Both the position numbers and the translations under genes were made by a program. The notes under the pieces are model-generated. The model made no database searches. It had not been told where the DNA came from and saw only the letters and a program-made list of their open reading frames with translations. Of a DNA stretch of 64,000 bases, positions 1 through 8,258 are shown piece by piece. Source of the stretch: Frigoribacterium sp. ACAM 257 (GTDB lineage: Bacteria; Actinomycetota; Actinomycetes; Actinomycetales; Microbacteriaceae); NCBI RefSeq assembly GCF_007954365.1, contig NZ_VOLO01000001.1, positions 124,001 to 188,000 on the forward strand, given 5' to 3'. Position 1 is the first letter of the stretch. The number at the start of each line of letters is the position of its first letter.

Positions 1-354
1 ACCGGAGGCGTCAGCCCGGACATCGCCGGAGCGCTCGTCAACGCAGGATCCAACGTGGGCATCGCCGGCGGGGCCGCCCTGGGCGCACAGGTGTTCGGCG
101 CAGCCGGGCTCGGCCTCGGAGCGCTGCCCTTCGTCGCCGCGGTCGTGGTCGGGACGAGCCTCGTGGTCGTCGTCCTCGGTCGCCGGGGCTTCCCCGCCTC
201 GGGCCACGCGCAGTCGACCCTGTCGACCTCGAGCCTCCGCACGATCACGTCGTCCGTGTCGGTCGTGACGGCGTCGATCGCCACCGTGCAGGCCGTCCGT
301 ACGGGATCGGTGCCGGCAGGGCCCGCGGTGCGCGGCGGGCGAGGCCGCCGGTAG
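1..354 (+). CDS. MFS transporter, C-terminal fragment (5' end outside window)
   Basis: The frame is open from base 1 to the TAG at 352-354. It begins TGGVSPDIAGALVNAGSNVG and continues with a Gly/Ala-rich helix (GIAGGAALGAQVFG) and a hydrophobic helix around LPFVAAVVVGTSLVVVVLG. This matches the last two or three membrane segments of DHA1-type major facilitator drug/sugar efflux proteins, where the ALVNAGSNVG-like segment is typical. A Ser/Thr-rich cytoplasmic tail of about 45 residues follows. Only the end of the gene is present, so the substrate cannot be inferred. The downstream gene is convergent. Confidence 0.75.
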   Translation, partial: TGGVSPDIAGALVNAGSNVGIAGGAALGAQVFGAAGLGLGALPFVAAVVVGTSLVVVVLGRRGFPASGHAQSTLSTSSLRTITSSVSVVTASIATVQAVRTGSVPAGPAVRGGRGRR

Positions 355-366
355 CTGCCGTGGGGT

Positions 367-406
367 CCCGGCCGCGCGGTGCCCGGCCGCGCGGTGCCCG
401 GCCGCG
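367..406. repeat. 15-bp tandem repeat, 2.6 copies
   Basis: The unit CCCGGCCGCGCGGTG is repeated exactly at 367-381 and 382-396, with a partial third copy running into the 86-bp element that starts at 406. It lies between the convergent genes ending at 354 and 594. Confidence 0.85.
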
Positions 407-491
407 TCGAGGACTCAGGTGTCGACCGCTGCCACGCCCCCGAGGTGCTGTCGGCGACGGGCCGCGCGACGTCATCGCCTGAGTGCTCGAC
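406..491. repeat. 86-bp inverted-arm element, copy 1
   Basis: The left arm is GTCGAGGACTCAGG (406-419) and the right arm CCTGAGTGCTCGAC (478-491), with one mismatch between them. They enclose 58 bp. It belongs to a nine-member family in this window, all exactly 86 bp. This copy lies between convergent genes (MFS fragment and response regulator). Confidence 0.9.
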
Positions 492-495
492 CTGT

Positions 496-559
496 CCTGA
501 GGTCTGAGGCCCGAGGCCCGAGGCCTGAGGCCTGAGGCCTGAGGCCCGAGGCCTGAGGC
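496..559. repeat. 7-bp tandem repeat (CCTGAGG/CCCGAGG), about 9 units
   Basis: A run of heptamers alternating between CCTGAGG and CCCGAGG fills the gap between the 86-bp element and the end of the response-regulator gene. Such a short-period array is prone to copy-number change. No coding role is visible. Confidence 0.85.
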
Positions 560-593
560 GCGGCGGCCGCAGCCCGCCGCGCCCGGCCGGGCA

Positions 594-1256
594 TCAGCCC
601 CCGGCGAGCCCGTTCTCGTACGCGAAGATCACCGCGTGCACCCTGTCCCGCAGGGCGAGCTTCGCCAGCACGCGGCCGACGTGCGTCTTCACGGTCGACT
701 CCGACAGGTAGAGCTCACCGGCGATCTCCGAGTTGCTGAGGCCCCGTCCGATGGCGACGAGCACCTCGTGCTCGCGCTCCGACAGCAGGTCGAGCGAGGA
801 GGCGCGGCGGGCGCCTGCACGATCGGGCAGCCGCCCCCGGTACAGGTCGAGCATCGCCCGGGTGACACGGGGCGACACGATGGCGTCGCCCGCGGCGACG
901 GTCCTGATCGCGGCGACGAGCTCGGCGGGAGGCGCGTCCTTCAGCAGGAAACCGCTGGCGCCGGCGTTGAGGCCGCCGAACGCGTACTCGTCGAGGTCGA
1001 ACGTCGTCAGCACGAGCACGCGGGCCTCCGGGCGAGCAGCCACGATGCGGCGGGTGGCCTCGATGCCGTCGAGCCCCGGCATCCGGACGTCCATGAGGAC
1101 GACGTCAGGGCGCAGCTCGGCATCGCGCTCGACGGCGGAGAGGCCGTCGGCGGCCTCGCCCACGATCCGCAGGCCCGGCTGTGCCCCGAGCACCATGGCC
1201 ATGCCGGCGCGGAGCAGGTCCTGGTCGTCGACGAGCATCACGGTGGTCTCGGTCAC
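594..1256 (-). CDS. Two-component response regulator, NarL/LuxR type
   Basis: A 220-residue DNA-binding regulator. The receiver domain (about 1-120) has the acidic pair D10-D11, the phosphoacceptor D56 in LMDVRMPG and a conserved K near 107 (LLKDAPP). A LuxR-type helix-turn-helix (LSEREHEVL ... NSEIAGELYLSESTVKTHVGRV) occupies the C-terminus. The GTG start overlaps the stop of the upstream histidine kinase by 4 bp (GTGA), so the two are translationally coupled. Its operon also encodes an ABC exporter, so control of that exporter is the likely role (inference). Confidence 0.95.
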   Translation of the reverse strand: MTETTVMLVDDQDLLRAGMAMVLGAQPGLRIVGEAADGLSAVERDAELRPDVVLMDVRMPGLDGIEATRRIVAARPEARVLVLTTFDLDEYAFGGLNAGASGFLLKDAPPAELVAAIRTVAAGDAIVSPRVTRAMLDLYRGRLPDRAGARRASSLDLLSEREHEVLVAIGRGLSNSEIAGELYLSESTVKTHVGRVLAKLALRDRVHAVIFAYENGLAGG

Positions 1257-2635
1257 GGCGCCTCCTCGGGCATCGGGTCGGCGTCCCCGACGGGCTGAGC
1301 GCCGCCGGCTGCGGTGCCGCGGGCGTCGTCGCCCGGGGCCGGGAGGACGAGGCGCAGCCGCCAGCCTCGACCGCCCAGCTCGTCGCGCGGTCCAGCCTCG
1401 AGTCTGCCCCCGAAAAGCGCCGCGCGCTCCCGGAGGCCGACGAGCCCCCGTTCCGTCCCGACCGACGCGGCGGGGACGGCGCCCTCGCCGTCGTCGACGA
1501 CCTCGACGGTCACCTCGCCGAGTCCGTGTCGGCGGCGGCCGCCGCCCGGCTCGGCGCCCCGCGACGCCGGGCCCCGCAGGACGACCGCGACCCGCGCGGG
1601 CCGGTCGGCGTACCTCAGGGCGTTCGTCAGCCCCTCCTGCACGGTCCGGTACAGCACCACCTGCACGGCGGGAGCGGTCGGCAGGTCGCCCTCCCGGGTC
1701 AGCGCGACGGGCAGGCCGGCCGAGCGGTAGGTCTCCACGAGGTCGTCGAGCCCGTCGAGGCCCGGCTGGGGAGCGAGCGCCGCGTCCTCGTCCCCGTCGT
1801 GCAGCACGCCCAGTAGGCGGCGCATGTCGGCCAGCGCCTCCCTGCCGACGACGCCGATCTGGCGCACCGCGTCCCGGCTGCGTGCCGGGTCGGCGTCGGC
1901 CACGGCGTCGGCCCCGTCGGAGAGGCTGATCATGACGGACATGCCGTGGGCGACGACGTCGTGGAGCTCGCGGGCGATCCGCGCGCGTTCCGCGCCCGCG
2001 GCGAGGCGCGCCTCCTGGTCACGGTCGCGTTCGAGCTGTGCAGCCCGGTCGATGAGGGCGGCGAGGTACTGGCGCCGGCTGCGCACGTTGAGCCCGACGA
2101 GCACGACCACCACGATGCCGAACGCCGCCACCAGGGGCGACTCGAGCTGCGGCACGAGCGTGGCCGAGAGCGCCCCCAGGAGCCCCACGACCGCTGCCGA
2201 GCAGCCCCAGGCCCAACGAGCGCCACGGTGCGCCGCGACGGAGTAGAGGGCGATGAGCAGGGCCCAGGGCAGGGCGGGCTCATCGAGCGCGGCCTGGCCG
2301 ACGAGGGAGACGAAGGCGACCGCGACCACGGTGACCGGCAGGCGGCGGCGCAGCAGCAGCCCGCCGTAGGCCAGGGCCCAGAACACGTACCAGGGCCACG
2401 TGGCCGACAGCACGACGACCCACGGAGCGAGCTGCGAGATCCCGCCGGCGAACCCGACCGCGCCGACGACCAGGGCCACGACCACGTCGGTCGCGACGGG
2501 GTGCGCGGCGAGCCGACGCCGGACGGCCCCGGGCGGACGCGGGGCCGTCACGACGTCGGCGGCGGCGCGCGCGCGGCCTCCCGGCCCCGGCACGTGGTCG
2601 GGCCCCGACGACGAGGAGGCGCGTCTCGAGGTCAT
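1253..2635 (-). CDS. Sensor histidine kinase, HisKA_3/DesK type
   Basis: A 460-residue membrane kinase. About five hydrophobic segments lie between residues 48 and 185, followed by a short coiled linker and the HisKA_3 dimerisation box RIARELHDVVAHG with H225 as the phosphorylated histidine. The ATP-binding domain has the N box around EGLTNALRYA and the G box GTERGLVGLRERA. There is no large extracellular sensor domain, so the stimulus is probably sensed in or near the membrane, or through the neighbouring transporter. It begins one base after the permease stop and overlaps the response regulator gene. Confidence 0.95.
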   Translation of the reverse strand: MTSRRASSSSGPDHVPGPGGRARAAADVVTAPRPPGAVRRRLAAHPVATDVVVALVVGAVGFAGGISQLAPWVVVLSATWPWYVFWALAYGGLLLRRRLPVTVVAVAFVSLVGQAALDEPALPWALLIALYSVAAHRGARWAWGCSAAVVGLLGALSATLVPQLESPLVAAFGIVVVVLVGLNVRSRRQYLAALIDRAAQLERDRDQEARLAAGAERARIARELHDVVAHGMSVMISLSDGADAVADADPARSRDAVRQIGVVGREALADMRRLLGVLHDGDEDAALAPQPGLDGLDDLVETYRSAGLPVALTREGDLPTAPAVQVVLYRTVQEGLTNALRYADRPARVAVVLRGPASRGAEPGGGRRRHGLGEVTVEVVDDGEGAVPAASVGTERGLVGLRERAALFGGRLEAGPRDELGGRGWRLRLVLPAPGDDARGTAAGGAQPVGDADPMPEEAP

Positions 2636-2636
2636 C

Positions 2637-3458
2637 TCAGATGTCGCGGCGCGCAGTCGCCCACGCCGCGGCCGCGGTCGGCACGACGAGCCACGCGGCG
2701 AGCACGCCCAGGTCTCGGCCCAGGTCGGCAGCGGGCTCGGTGCCCGAGAAGAGGTGGCTCATGGTCGTCTCAGCGTACGTGAGGAGCAGGACGGACCAGT
2801 CGGCGCCCTCGCCCGCGGTCACGAGGACCACGGCCACGGGCAGCACGAGCAGTACCCCGAGGACGATGGCGATCGCCCCGGCCGAGCTCCGGACGAGGGT
2901 GGCGACCATCACGGTGAACACCGTGAGCACGACGAGCCACGCCGCCGCGGAGCCGACGGCCTGCAGCACCGGGGGGTCGACCAGCGAGGTCCGGAGGCCC
3001 GTGCTCGACAGCACGAGGCTCGACGCCGTCCACGCCGCGACCGACGAGGCCGCCGAGAGCACGACGGCGGCGCCCGCGGCGACGAGGGTCTTGGCCGCGA
3101 GCACGTGCAGGCGACGGGGCACGGCCGCCCAGGTGGTCCGCTTCTGGCCGGTCGCGAACTCCTGGGTGACGAAGAGCACGACCAGGACGGTCACGAAGAG
3201 CTCGACGACGGTCGTCGCGGGCGCCATCGTGCGGAGGGTCGTCGCCACGCCGCCGGCCAGTGCCCCGGCAGGGTCGGAGGCGTCGGTGAGGGCGACGGCG
3301 GCACTCGCCGCGGCGGACAGAACGACGGTCAGCGCCGCGATCAGCCAGGTCGAGCGCAGGCTCGTCAGCTTCGTCCGCTCCGACCGCGCCACCCCGGCGA
3401 AGGTCAGGCGCGGCGCTCGGTCGAGGGGGGCGAGAAGGGGTGCGGCGATGGTGGTCAC
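2637..3458 (-). CDS. ABC-2 type exporter permease
   Basis: A 273-residue integral membrane protein with about six hydrophobic segments. The N-terminal cytoplasmic stretch SERTKLTSLRSTWL is typical of ABC-2 permeases that pair with a separate ATPase. The GTG start at 3458 is preceded by a GGAG motif. It lies between the ATPase gene (186 bp upstream) and the histidine kinase (1-bp gap). It is weakly similar to the second permease at 39489-40367, which shares the SEWIKLRSLRSTAW-like stretch. The substrate is unknown; peptide antibiotic or drug export is common for such ABC plus two-component loci. Confidence 0.9.
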   Translation of the reverse strand: MTTIAAPLLAPLDRAPRLTFAGVARSERTKLTSLRSTWLIAALTVVLSAAASAAVALTDASDPAGALAGGVATTLRTMAPATTVVELFVTVLVVLFVTQEFATGQKRTTWAAVPRRLHVLAAKTLVAAGAAVVLSAASSVAAWTASSLVLSSTGLRTSLVDPPVLQAVGSAAAWLVVLTVFTVMVATLVRSSAGAIAIVLGVLLVLPVAVVLVTAGEGADWSVLLLTYAETTMSHLFSGTEPAADLGRDLGVLAAWLVVPTAAAAWATARRDI

Positions 3459-3577
3459 GAGGTGTCTCCGATCGGGAGGGACGAAACGGGAAGGCGAGGG
3501 GAAGAGGCAGAGAGGGGGAAGAGAAGGAGGGAGCGCGTCAGCGACGAGCTCGAGCCGGGGCAGCAGGCAGGCCCGCC

Positions 3578-3663
3578 GTCGAGGACTCAGGAGGTGCTGG
3601 TCACGGCACCCCGGTCACGGGCGTCGCCGAGGTGCGCCGGCCGCTCACACCTGAGTCCTCGAC
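3578..3663. repeat. 86-bp inverted-arm element, copy 2 (overlaps gene end)
   Basis: The arms GTCGAGGACTCAGG (3578-3591) and CCTGAGTCCTCGAC (3650-3663) are perfect inverses separated by 58 bp. The right arm encodes the last residues of the ABC ATPase, and the base pairs just inside it supply the TGA stop at 3645-3647. Confidence 0.92.
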
Positions 3664-4562
3664 CCCGACCGGTACTCGACCGAGTCGTCCGTCAGCCCGA
3701 AGAAGGCGTCCTCGAGCGACGTCTGCGTCGGCGTCAGCTCGAAGAGCAGCACCCCCGCGGGCGCGGCCGCACGGGCGACCTGCTCCGCGGTGAGCCCCGT
3801 GACCTCGAGGCGGTCGGCCGAGAGGCGTGAGACGGTGCCGCCGAGCTGGCCCAGGAGGTCCTCGAGGCGGTCCGGCGAGTCGGTCCTGACCACGACCTTC
3901 CCGCTGCCCTGGCCCGCGAGCACGTCCGCGACGGAGGCGTCGGCGATCACGCGGCCACGGCCGAGCACCACGAGGCGGTCGGCGGTCTGCGCCATCTCGC
4001 TCATCAGGTGGCTCGAGAGCAGCACGGCCCGGCCCTCGGCGGCGAGCGAGCGGCAGAGCTGTCTCACCCAGATGACGCCCTCGGGGTCGAGGCCGTTGAC
4101 CGGCTCGTCGAGCACGAGCGTCCCGGGGTCGCCGAGCAGGGCGGTGGCGATCCCCAGCCGCTGGCCCATGCCGAGCGAGAAGGTGCCGGCGCGGCGCCGG
4201 GCGACGGACTCGAGCCCGGCGAGGCCGATGACCTCGTCGACGCGGCGGTCGGGGATGCCGTGCGTGCGGGCGACGGAGCGGAGGTGGTCGCGGGCGGTGC
4301 GTCCCGGGTGGACGGCGCCGGCGTCGAGCAGGACCCCCACCTCCTGCAGGGGAGCGGGGCTGTCGGCGTAGCGGCGCCCGTTGACCGTGACCGTGCCCGA
4401 GGTCGGCCGGTCGAGCCCGACGACCATCCGCATGGTGGTCGACTTGCCGGCGCCGTTCGGCCCCAGGAACCCGGTGACGGTGCCCGGCGCGACGGTGAAC
4501 GAGACGTCGTCGACGGCGAGGGAGGTGCCGTGGCGCTTGGTGAGGTGGCTGGCTTCGATCAT
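3645..4562 (-). CDS. ABC exporter ATP-binding protein
   Basis: A 305-residue ATPase starting MIEASHLTKRHG. It has Walker A GPNGAGKST (residues 34-42), signature FSLGMGQR, and Walker B LVLDEPVNGLDPEG followed by the H-loop LSSHLMSEM. I chose the ATG at 4562 because it matches the paralogue at 40364-41341, and TACCGT lies 7 bp upstream, suggesting a leaderless transcript. An in-frame ATG at 4625 is less likely. The two paralogues align through DSVEY; after that this protein ends in a short tail (RSGSRTQV) mostly encoded by the 86-bp element. It energises the permease at 2637-3458. Confidence 0.95.
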   Translation of the reverse strand: MIEASHLTKRHGTSLAVDDVSFTVAPGTVTGFLGPNGAGKSTTMRMVVGLDRPTSGTVTVNGRRYADSPAPLQEVGVLLDAGAVHPGRTARDHLRSVARTHGIPDRRVDEVIGLAGLESVARRRAGTFSLGMGQRLGIATALLGDPGTLVLDEPVNGLDPEGVIWVRQLCRSLAAEGRAVLLSSHLMSEMAQTADRLVVLGRGRVIADASVADVLAGQGSGKVVVRTDSPDRLEDLLGQLGGTVSRLSADRLEVTGLTAEQVARAAAPAGVLLFELTPTQTSLEDAFFGLTDDSVEYRSGSRTQV

Positions 4563-4694
4563 GTCCACGACGGTACGGAGCGTCGTCCTCGCGCAGATCG
4601 GAGCACGGTGCCGTCGTCCTGGCACCGGAGTACCACGCGTCGCGGGAAGTCACGTGCCCGGCCGGTGCCCCGCGCCTGTGGCAGGGTCGACCAG

Positions 4695-6167
4695 GTGAGC
4701 GACCACACCGACGACACCGCCCTGACGCCCGGCACCGCCCCGACCCCCGGCACCGCCCCGACGCCGATGACGGTCCCGACCCCCGACGTCGCCCGCGGTG
4801 CGAAGAAGCCGCTGATCCTCAACCTCTTCGAGATGAACTGCGTCGGCCACATCACGCACGGTCTCTGGCGGCTGCCCGGCAACCACCGTCGTGAGTACAC
4901 CGACATCCGCTACTGGACCGAGCTCGCCCGCCTGGCCGAGCAGGGCGGCTTCGACGCCGTGTTCCTCGCCGACGTGCTCGGCACCTACGACGTCTACGGC
5001 GACAGCCCCGCGCCGGCCCTGATGGAGGGCATCCAGGCACCGGCGAACGACCCGATGCTCGTCGTGCCGGCGATGGCGGCGGTGACCGAGCACCTCGGCT
5101 TCGGCGTCACGGCGTCGACGAGCTACGAGCCGCCCTTCGCCTTCGCGCGCCGCATGTCGACGCTCGACCACCTCACGGGCGGGCGGGTCGGCTGGAACGT
5201 CGTCACCTCGTACCTCCCCTCCGCCGCGCGCAACTTCGGGCTCGACGACCAGATCCCGAAGGAGGAGCGCTACGCCAGGGCGGCCGAGTACCTGGACGTG
5301 CTCTACAAGCTCTGGGAGGGCTCGTGGGAGGACGACGCCGTCGTCGCCGACCCGTCCGCCGACGGACTCGCTCCCGGGTCGGGGGTCTACACCGACCCGT
5401 CCAAGGTGCACACGATCGACCACGACGGTCGCTTCTACAAGGTCGCCGGGCCGCACCTCAGCGAGCCGTCGCCGCAGCGCACCCCCGTGCTGTTCCTCGC
5501 GACCGCGTCGCCGACAGGTGTCGAGCAGGCCGCCCGCAACGCCGAGGTCGTCTTCACCGGCGGTCGCGCGGTGGCGCGCGTCGCCGAGGCCACGCGTGCC
5601 GCCGCGGTCGAGGCGGGCCGGGCCGCTGACGACGTCCGCTTCATCGTCCAGGCCGGCGTGGTCACGGCCGAGACCGAGGAGGCGGTGGCAGAGAAGCTGG
5701 CCCTCTACCGGTCGTTCGCCAGCGAGCAGGGCGCGCTCGTGCACCGCAGCGTCCCCTTCGACGCGCCGTCGCACGACCCCGCGACGACCGTCCGCGAGGC
5801 CCTCGTGGCCGAGGGGCGTCTCGACCACCCGGGGGCCGCCTCCTTGCCTCTCGACATCACGGTCGGCGAGCTGATCGCCAGCGTCGACGAGGCCTGGGGC
5901 GGTGCGTTCTTCGTCGCGGGCACGCCGACGGTCGTCGCCGACGAGATCGAGCGCTGGCTCGACGAGGAGGGCATCGACGGGATCAACCTGCGGCAGTACC
6001 ACTCGTACGACACGCTGCGCGACTTCGTCGAGCTGGTGGTGCCCGAGCTGCGCCGCCGTGGCCGGGTGCGCGAGGCGTACGTGCCGGGCGAGACGCTGCG
6101 CGAGCGGTACACGGGGGGCGGGCCGCGCCTCCCTGCCTCGCACCCCGCGGCGGCGTACCGACGCTGA
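4695..6167 (+). CDS. NtaA/DmoA-family flavin-dependent monooxygenase
   Basis: A 490-residue luciferase-fold monooxygenase of the nitrilotriacetate/dimethylsulfide/alkanesulfonate group. Family features are LNLFEMNCVGHITHGLWRLP near the start, GFDAVFLADVLGTYDVY, the substrate/FMN region TASTSYEPPFAFARRMSTLD and GRVGWNVVTSY. The GTG at 4695 has a CAGGGT box 7 bp upstream, consistent with a leaderless start. The first 35 residues contain two copies of TPGTAP from an 18-bp tandem repeat at about 4727-4764 and are probably disordered; an ATG at 4767 is an alternative start. The actual substrate, and the reductase that would supply FMNH2, are not visible here. Confidence 0.88.
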   Translation: MSDHTDDTALTPGTAPTPGTAPTPMTVPTPDVARGAKKPLILNLFEMNCVGHITHGLWRLPGNHRREYTDIRYWTELARLAEQGGFDAVFLADVLGTYDVYGDSPAPALMEGIQAPANDPMLVVPAMAAVTEHLGFGVTASTSYEPPFAFARRMSTLDHLTGGRVGWNVVTSYLPSAARNFGLDDQIPKEERYARAAEYLDVLYKLWEGSWEDDAVVADPSADGLAPGSGVYTDPSKVHTIDHDGRFYKVAGPHLSEPSPQRTPVLFLATASPTGVEQAARNAEVVFTGGRAVARVAEATRAAAVEAGRAADDVRFIVQAGVVTAETEEAVAEKLALYRSFASEQGALVHRSVPFDAPSHDPATTVREALVAEGRLDHPGAASLPLDITVGELIASVDEAWGGAFFVAGTPTVVADEIERWLDEEGIDGINLRQYHSYDTLRDFVELVVPELRRRGRVREAYVPGETLRERYTGGGPRLPASHPAAAYRR

Positions 6168-6179
6168 GGAGGCGGCTGC

Positions 6180-6611
6180 CTAGGCGGCGCGGCGGACGCG
6201 GTAGCGCGCGGGCACGGACGGCACGCGCAGCCACGTGGTGCGGCGGACGCCGTCGGACGAGGTCCACTCGACGAAGATCGTGCCGAGCTCGGCGAGGGCG
6301 CCGATCTCGGTCGGCGTCGCGACGCCCATCGTCGATCGGCGGCGCAGTGCGTCCGTGCGGCGGGCGACGCCGCCGGGGAGCTCGACGACCACGTCGCGGG
6401 GCGTCTGGCCGCCGACGCGGCGGAGCACGAGGCAGGCGCCGAGCGGCAGGGCCGGGTCGCTGCCGTCGTTCGGGACGTCGAGCCAGGTGAGGAAGAAGGA
6501 GGGAGCCCGGCGCAGTCGGACGACGCGCTCGGGGCGGACGCGCCGGTCGTCGCCGAGCTGCTGCGGAGCGGAGGCGCGGACGGCGTCGGTGCCGTGTGCG
6601 GTCGAGTCCAT
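6180..6611 (-). CDS. Uncharacterised 143-residue protein
   Basis: The start is ATG 6611 because AGGGGA sits at good spacing upstream; the frame extends further but without a better start. The protein is soluble and basic, with a beta-rich centre (RRAPSFFLTWLDVPNDG, LPLGACLVLRRVGGQTPRDVVVELPGG) and an Arg-rich C-terminus. No family was recognised. It ends 12 bp from the convergent monooxygenase gene. A role cannot be assigned. Confidence 0.6.
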   Translation of the reverse strand: MDSTAHGTDAVRASAPQQLGDDRRVRPERVVRLRRAPSFFLTWLDVPNDGSDPALPLGACLVLRRVGGQTPRDVVVELPGGVARRTDALRRRSTMGVATPTEIGALAELGTIFVEWTSSDGVRRTTWLRVPSVPARYRVRRAA

Positions 6612-6813
6612 CGTGGTGTTCCCCTGGGTCGTGGTCGGTCGGCGGCGGTCTCCCGGTGCCTGTACCCAGCGAACCGCGTCCCGGGCCGGGGGACAACGGG
6701 GGACGCGGCCCCGGTCCGGGGGGTCGCCGGTCCCCAGTGAGGGGGACACGGGCCTCGCCGCGGGGGGCGCGGGTGCACGGCGGGGGCTCAGCGAGCCCCC
6801 CGTCGGGGGTCGT

Positions 6814-6899
6814 GTCGACGATTCAGGCGTGGACGTCCTCGCCCGGCTGCGCTGCCCGGTGCCACGGGGCGCCGCGACGACGTCTCCTGAATCGTCGAC
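6814..6899. repeat. 86-bp inverted-arm element, copy 3
   Basis: The arms GTCGACGATTCAGG (6814-6827) and CCTGAATCGTCGAC (6886-6899) are perfect inverses separated by 58 bp. They differ from copies 1 and 2 only inside the four-base variable window. The element lies between divergent genes, so it is not simply a terminator. Confidence 0.92.
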
Positions 6900-6944
6900 G
6901 CACCACCGACACGGCGTCGACGACGCCCGCCTCGGGCCCCGTAG

Positions 6945-6958
6945 AGTGAGCGCTCACT
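6945..6958. promoter_or_regulatory. LacI-type operator 1 (alditol oxidase promoter)
   Basis: The palindrome AGTGAGCGCTCACT is 34 bp upstream of the alditol oxidase start. Its core GTGAGCGCTCAC recurs at 9760-9771 and 15543-15554 and equals the core of the symmetric lac operator. TAGAGT and TAGACT boxes overlap its two edges, so a bound repressor would block the promoter. Confidence 0.85.
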
Positions 6959-6992
6959 AGACTGGACGCCGTCACCGAGTCGAAGGAGTCTC

Positions 6993-8258
6993 ATGCACAA
7001 CTGGGCCGCGAACGTCGAGTACACGACGACCGACCTCCGCACCCCGACCTCGGTCGACGAGCTGCGCGACATCGTCGCGTCCAGCCGTCGGGTCAAGGCG
7101 ATCGGCTCGCGCCACTCGTTCAACCGGGTCGCCGACACCGACGGGGTGCTCGTCTCCACCGAGGCGCTCGGGCTGCCGATCGAGCTCGACCAGGCCGCCG
7201 GCACCGTCCGCGTCGGGGCCGGCACCACGCACGCCGTCCTCGCCCGCGAGCTGCAGTCCCGCGGCCGCGCCCTGCCGAACCTCGCCTCGCTGCCGCACAT
7301 CAGCGTGGCCGGCGCCGTCCAGACCGGGACGCACGGCTCGGGCGTGCGCAACCCCGCGCTCTCGGCCAGCGTCGCCGCCGTCGAGATCGTGCGGGCCGAC
7401 GGCTCGCTCGACGTCGTCCGTCGCGGCGACGACGCGTTCGGCGCCTCCGTCGTCGGGCTCGGCGCCCTCGGGATCGTCACCGCGCTGGTGCTCGACACCG
7501 TCCCGACGTTCGACGTCGTGCAGACCGTCCACCACGACCTCCCGTGGGAGGCGGCCCTCGAGAACTTCGGCGCGCTGATGGCGCACGCCTACAGCGTCAG
7601 CCTCTTCACCCGGTACACCGGCGACGTCGTCGGCCAGGTCTGGGCGAAGGCGAGGGTCGGAGACGCCCCGCTCGCGACTCCGCTCGACCTCGTCGCGCTC
7701 GGGGCCCGCCCCGCCTCCGAGGCCGTGCACATGCTGCCCGACACGGCGGCCGACGCCGTCACCCCGCAGCTCGGCGTCCCCGGCCCCTGGCTCGACCGGC
7801 TGCCGCACTTCCGCGCCGAGTTCACGCCGAGCGCGGGGGAGGAGATCCAGAGCGAGTACCTCGTCCCCGCCGAGCACGCCCCGGCCGCCGTCGAGGCCCT
7901 CCGGGCGATCGGCGAGGGCCTGGCCGACGTGATCTTCGTCAGCGAGATCCGCAGCGTCGCCGCCGACGACGCCTGGCTCAGCCCGAGCGGCGGCCGCGAC
8001 AGCATCGCGTTCCACTTCACCTGGCGCCGCGACACGGAGGCGGTGCTCGCGGTGCTCCCGAGCGTCGAGGAGGCGCTGGCCCCGTTCGACGCCCGCCCCC
8101 ACTGGGGCAAGGTGGCCGGCCTCGACCACGGGGTGCTGCGTCGTCGCTACCCTCGACTCGACGACTTCGCGGCCCACGCCGCCGCCGTCGACCCCGACGG
8201 GCGGTTCCGCAACGCTCACCTCGACCACCTCGTCTTCGGAGGAACAGCCCGTGCCTGA
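6993..8258 (+). CDS. FAD-linked alditol oxidase (AldO/xylitol oxidase type)
   Basis: A 421-residue flavoprotein with an N-terminal FAD_binding_4 (PCMH-type) domain and a C-terminal ALO-type domain. In the motif GSRHSFN, H41 corresponds to the histidine that carries covalent 8-alpha-histidyl FAD in Streptomyces AldO. SVAGAVQTGTHGSG is the second FAD contact. Family members oxidise C1 of alditols such as xylitol and sorbitol to aldoses with O2, making H2O2. A GAAGGAG ribosome-binding site precedes ATG 6993. The shared operator and the overlapping aldose epimerase gene suggest it feeds arabinitol or a similar polyol into arabinose catabolism (inference). Confidence 0.88.
   Translation: MHNWAANVEYTTTDLRTPTSVDELRDIVASSRRVKAIGSRHSFNRVADTDGVLVSTEALGLPIELDQAAGTVRVGAGTTHAVLARELQSRGRALPNLASLPHISVAGAVQTGTHGSGVRNPALSASVAAVEIVRADGSLDVVRRGDDAFGASVVGLGALGIVTALVLDTVPTFDVVQTVHHDLPWEAALENFGALMAHAYSVSLFTRYTGDVVGQVWAKARVGDAPLATPLDLVALGARPASEAVHMLPDTAADAVTPQLGVPGPWLDRLPHFRAEFTPSAGEEIQSEYLVPAEHAPAAVEALRAIGEGLADVIFVSEIRSVAADDAWLSPSGGRDSIAFHFTWRRDTEAVLAVLPSVEEALAPFDARPHWGKVAGLDHGVLRRRYPRLDDFAAHAAAVDPDGRFRNAHLDHLVFGGTARA

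Larger units (their letters stand above)
6612..6992. other. 381-bp divergent intergenic region
   Basis: Between two divergent starts this region holds a GC-rich stretch, a small hairpin (GGGGGCTC at 6782-6789 with GAGCCCCC at 6793-6800), the 86-bp element copy 3 and the operator at 6945-6958. No convincing gene was seen. Confidence 0.7.

Noticed and set aside
6814-6899. Calling the 86-bp elements terminators
   Set aside because: They occur between divergent genes, between co-directional genes and inside a coding sequence, and arms within an element often do not fully pair.
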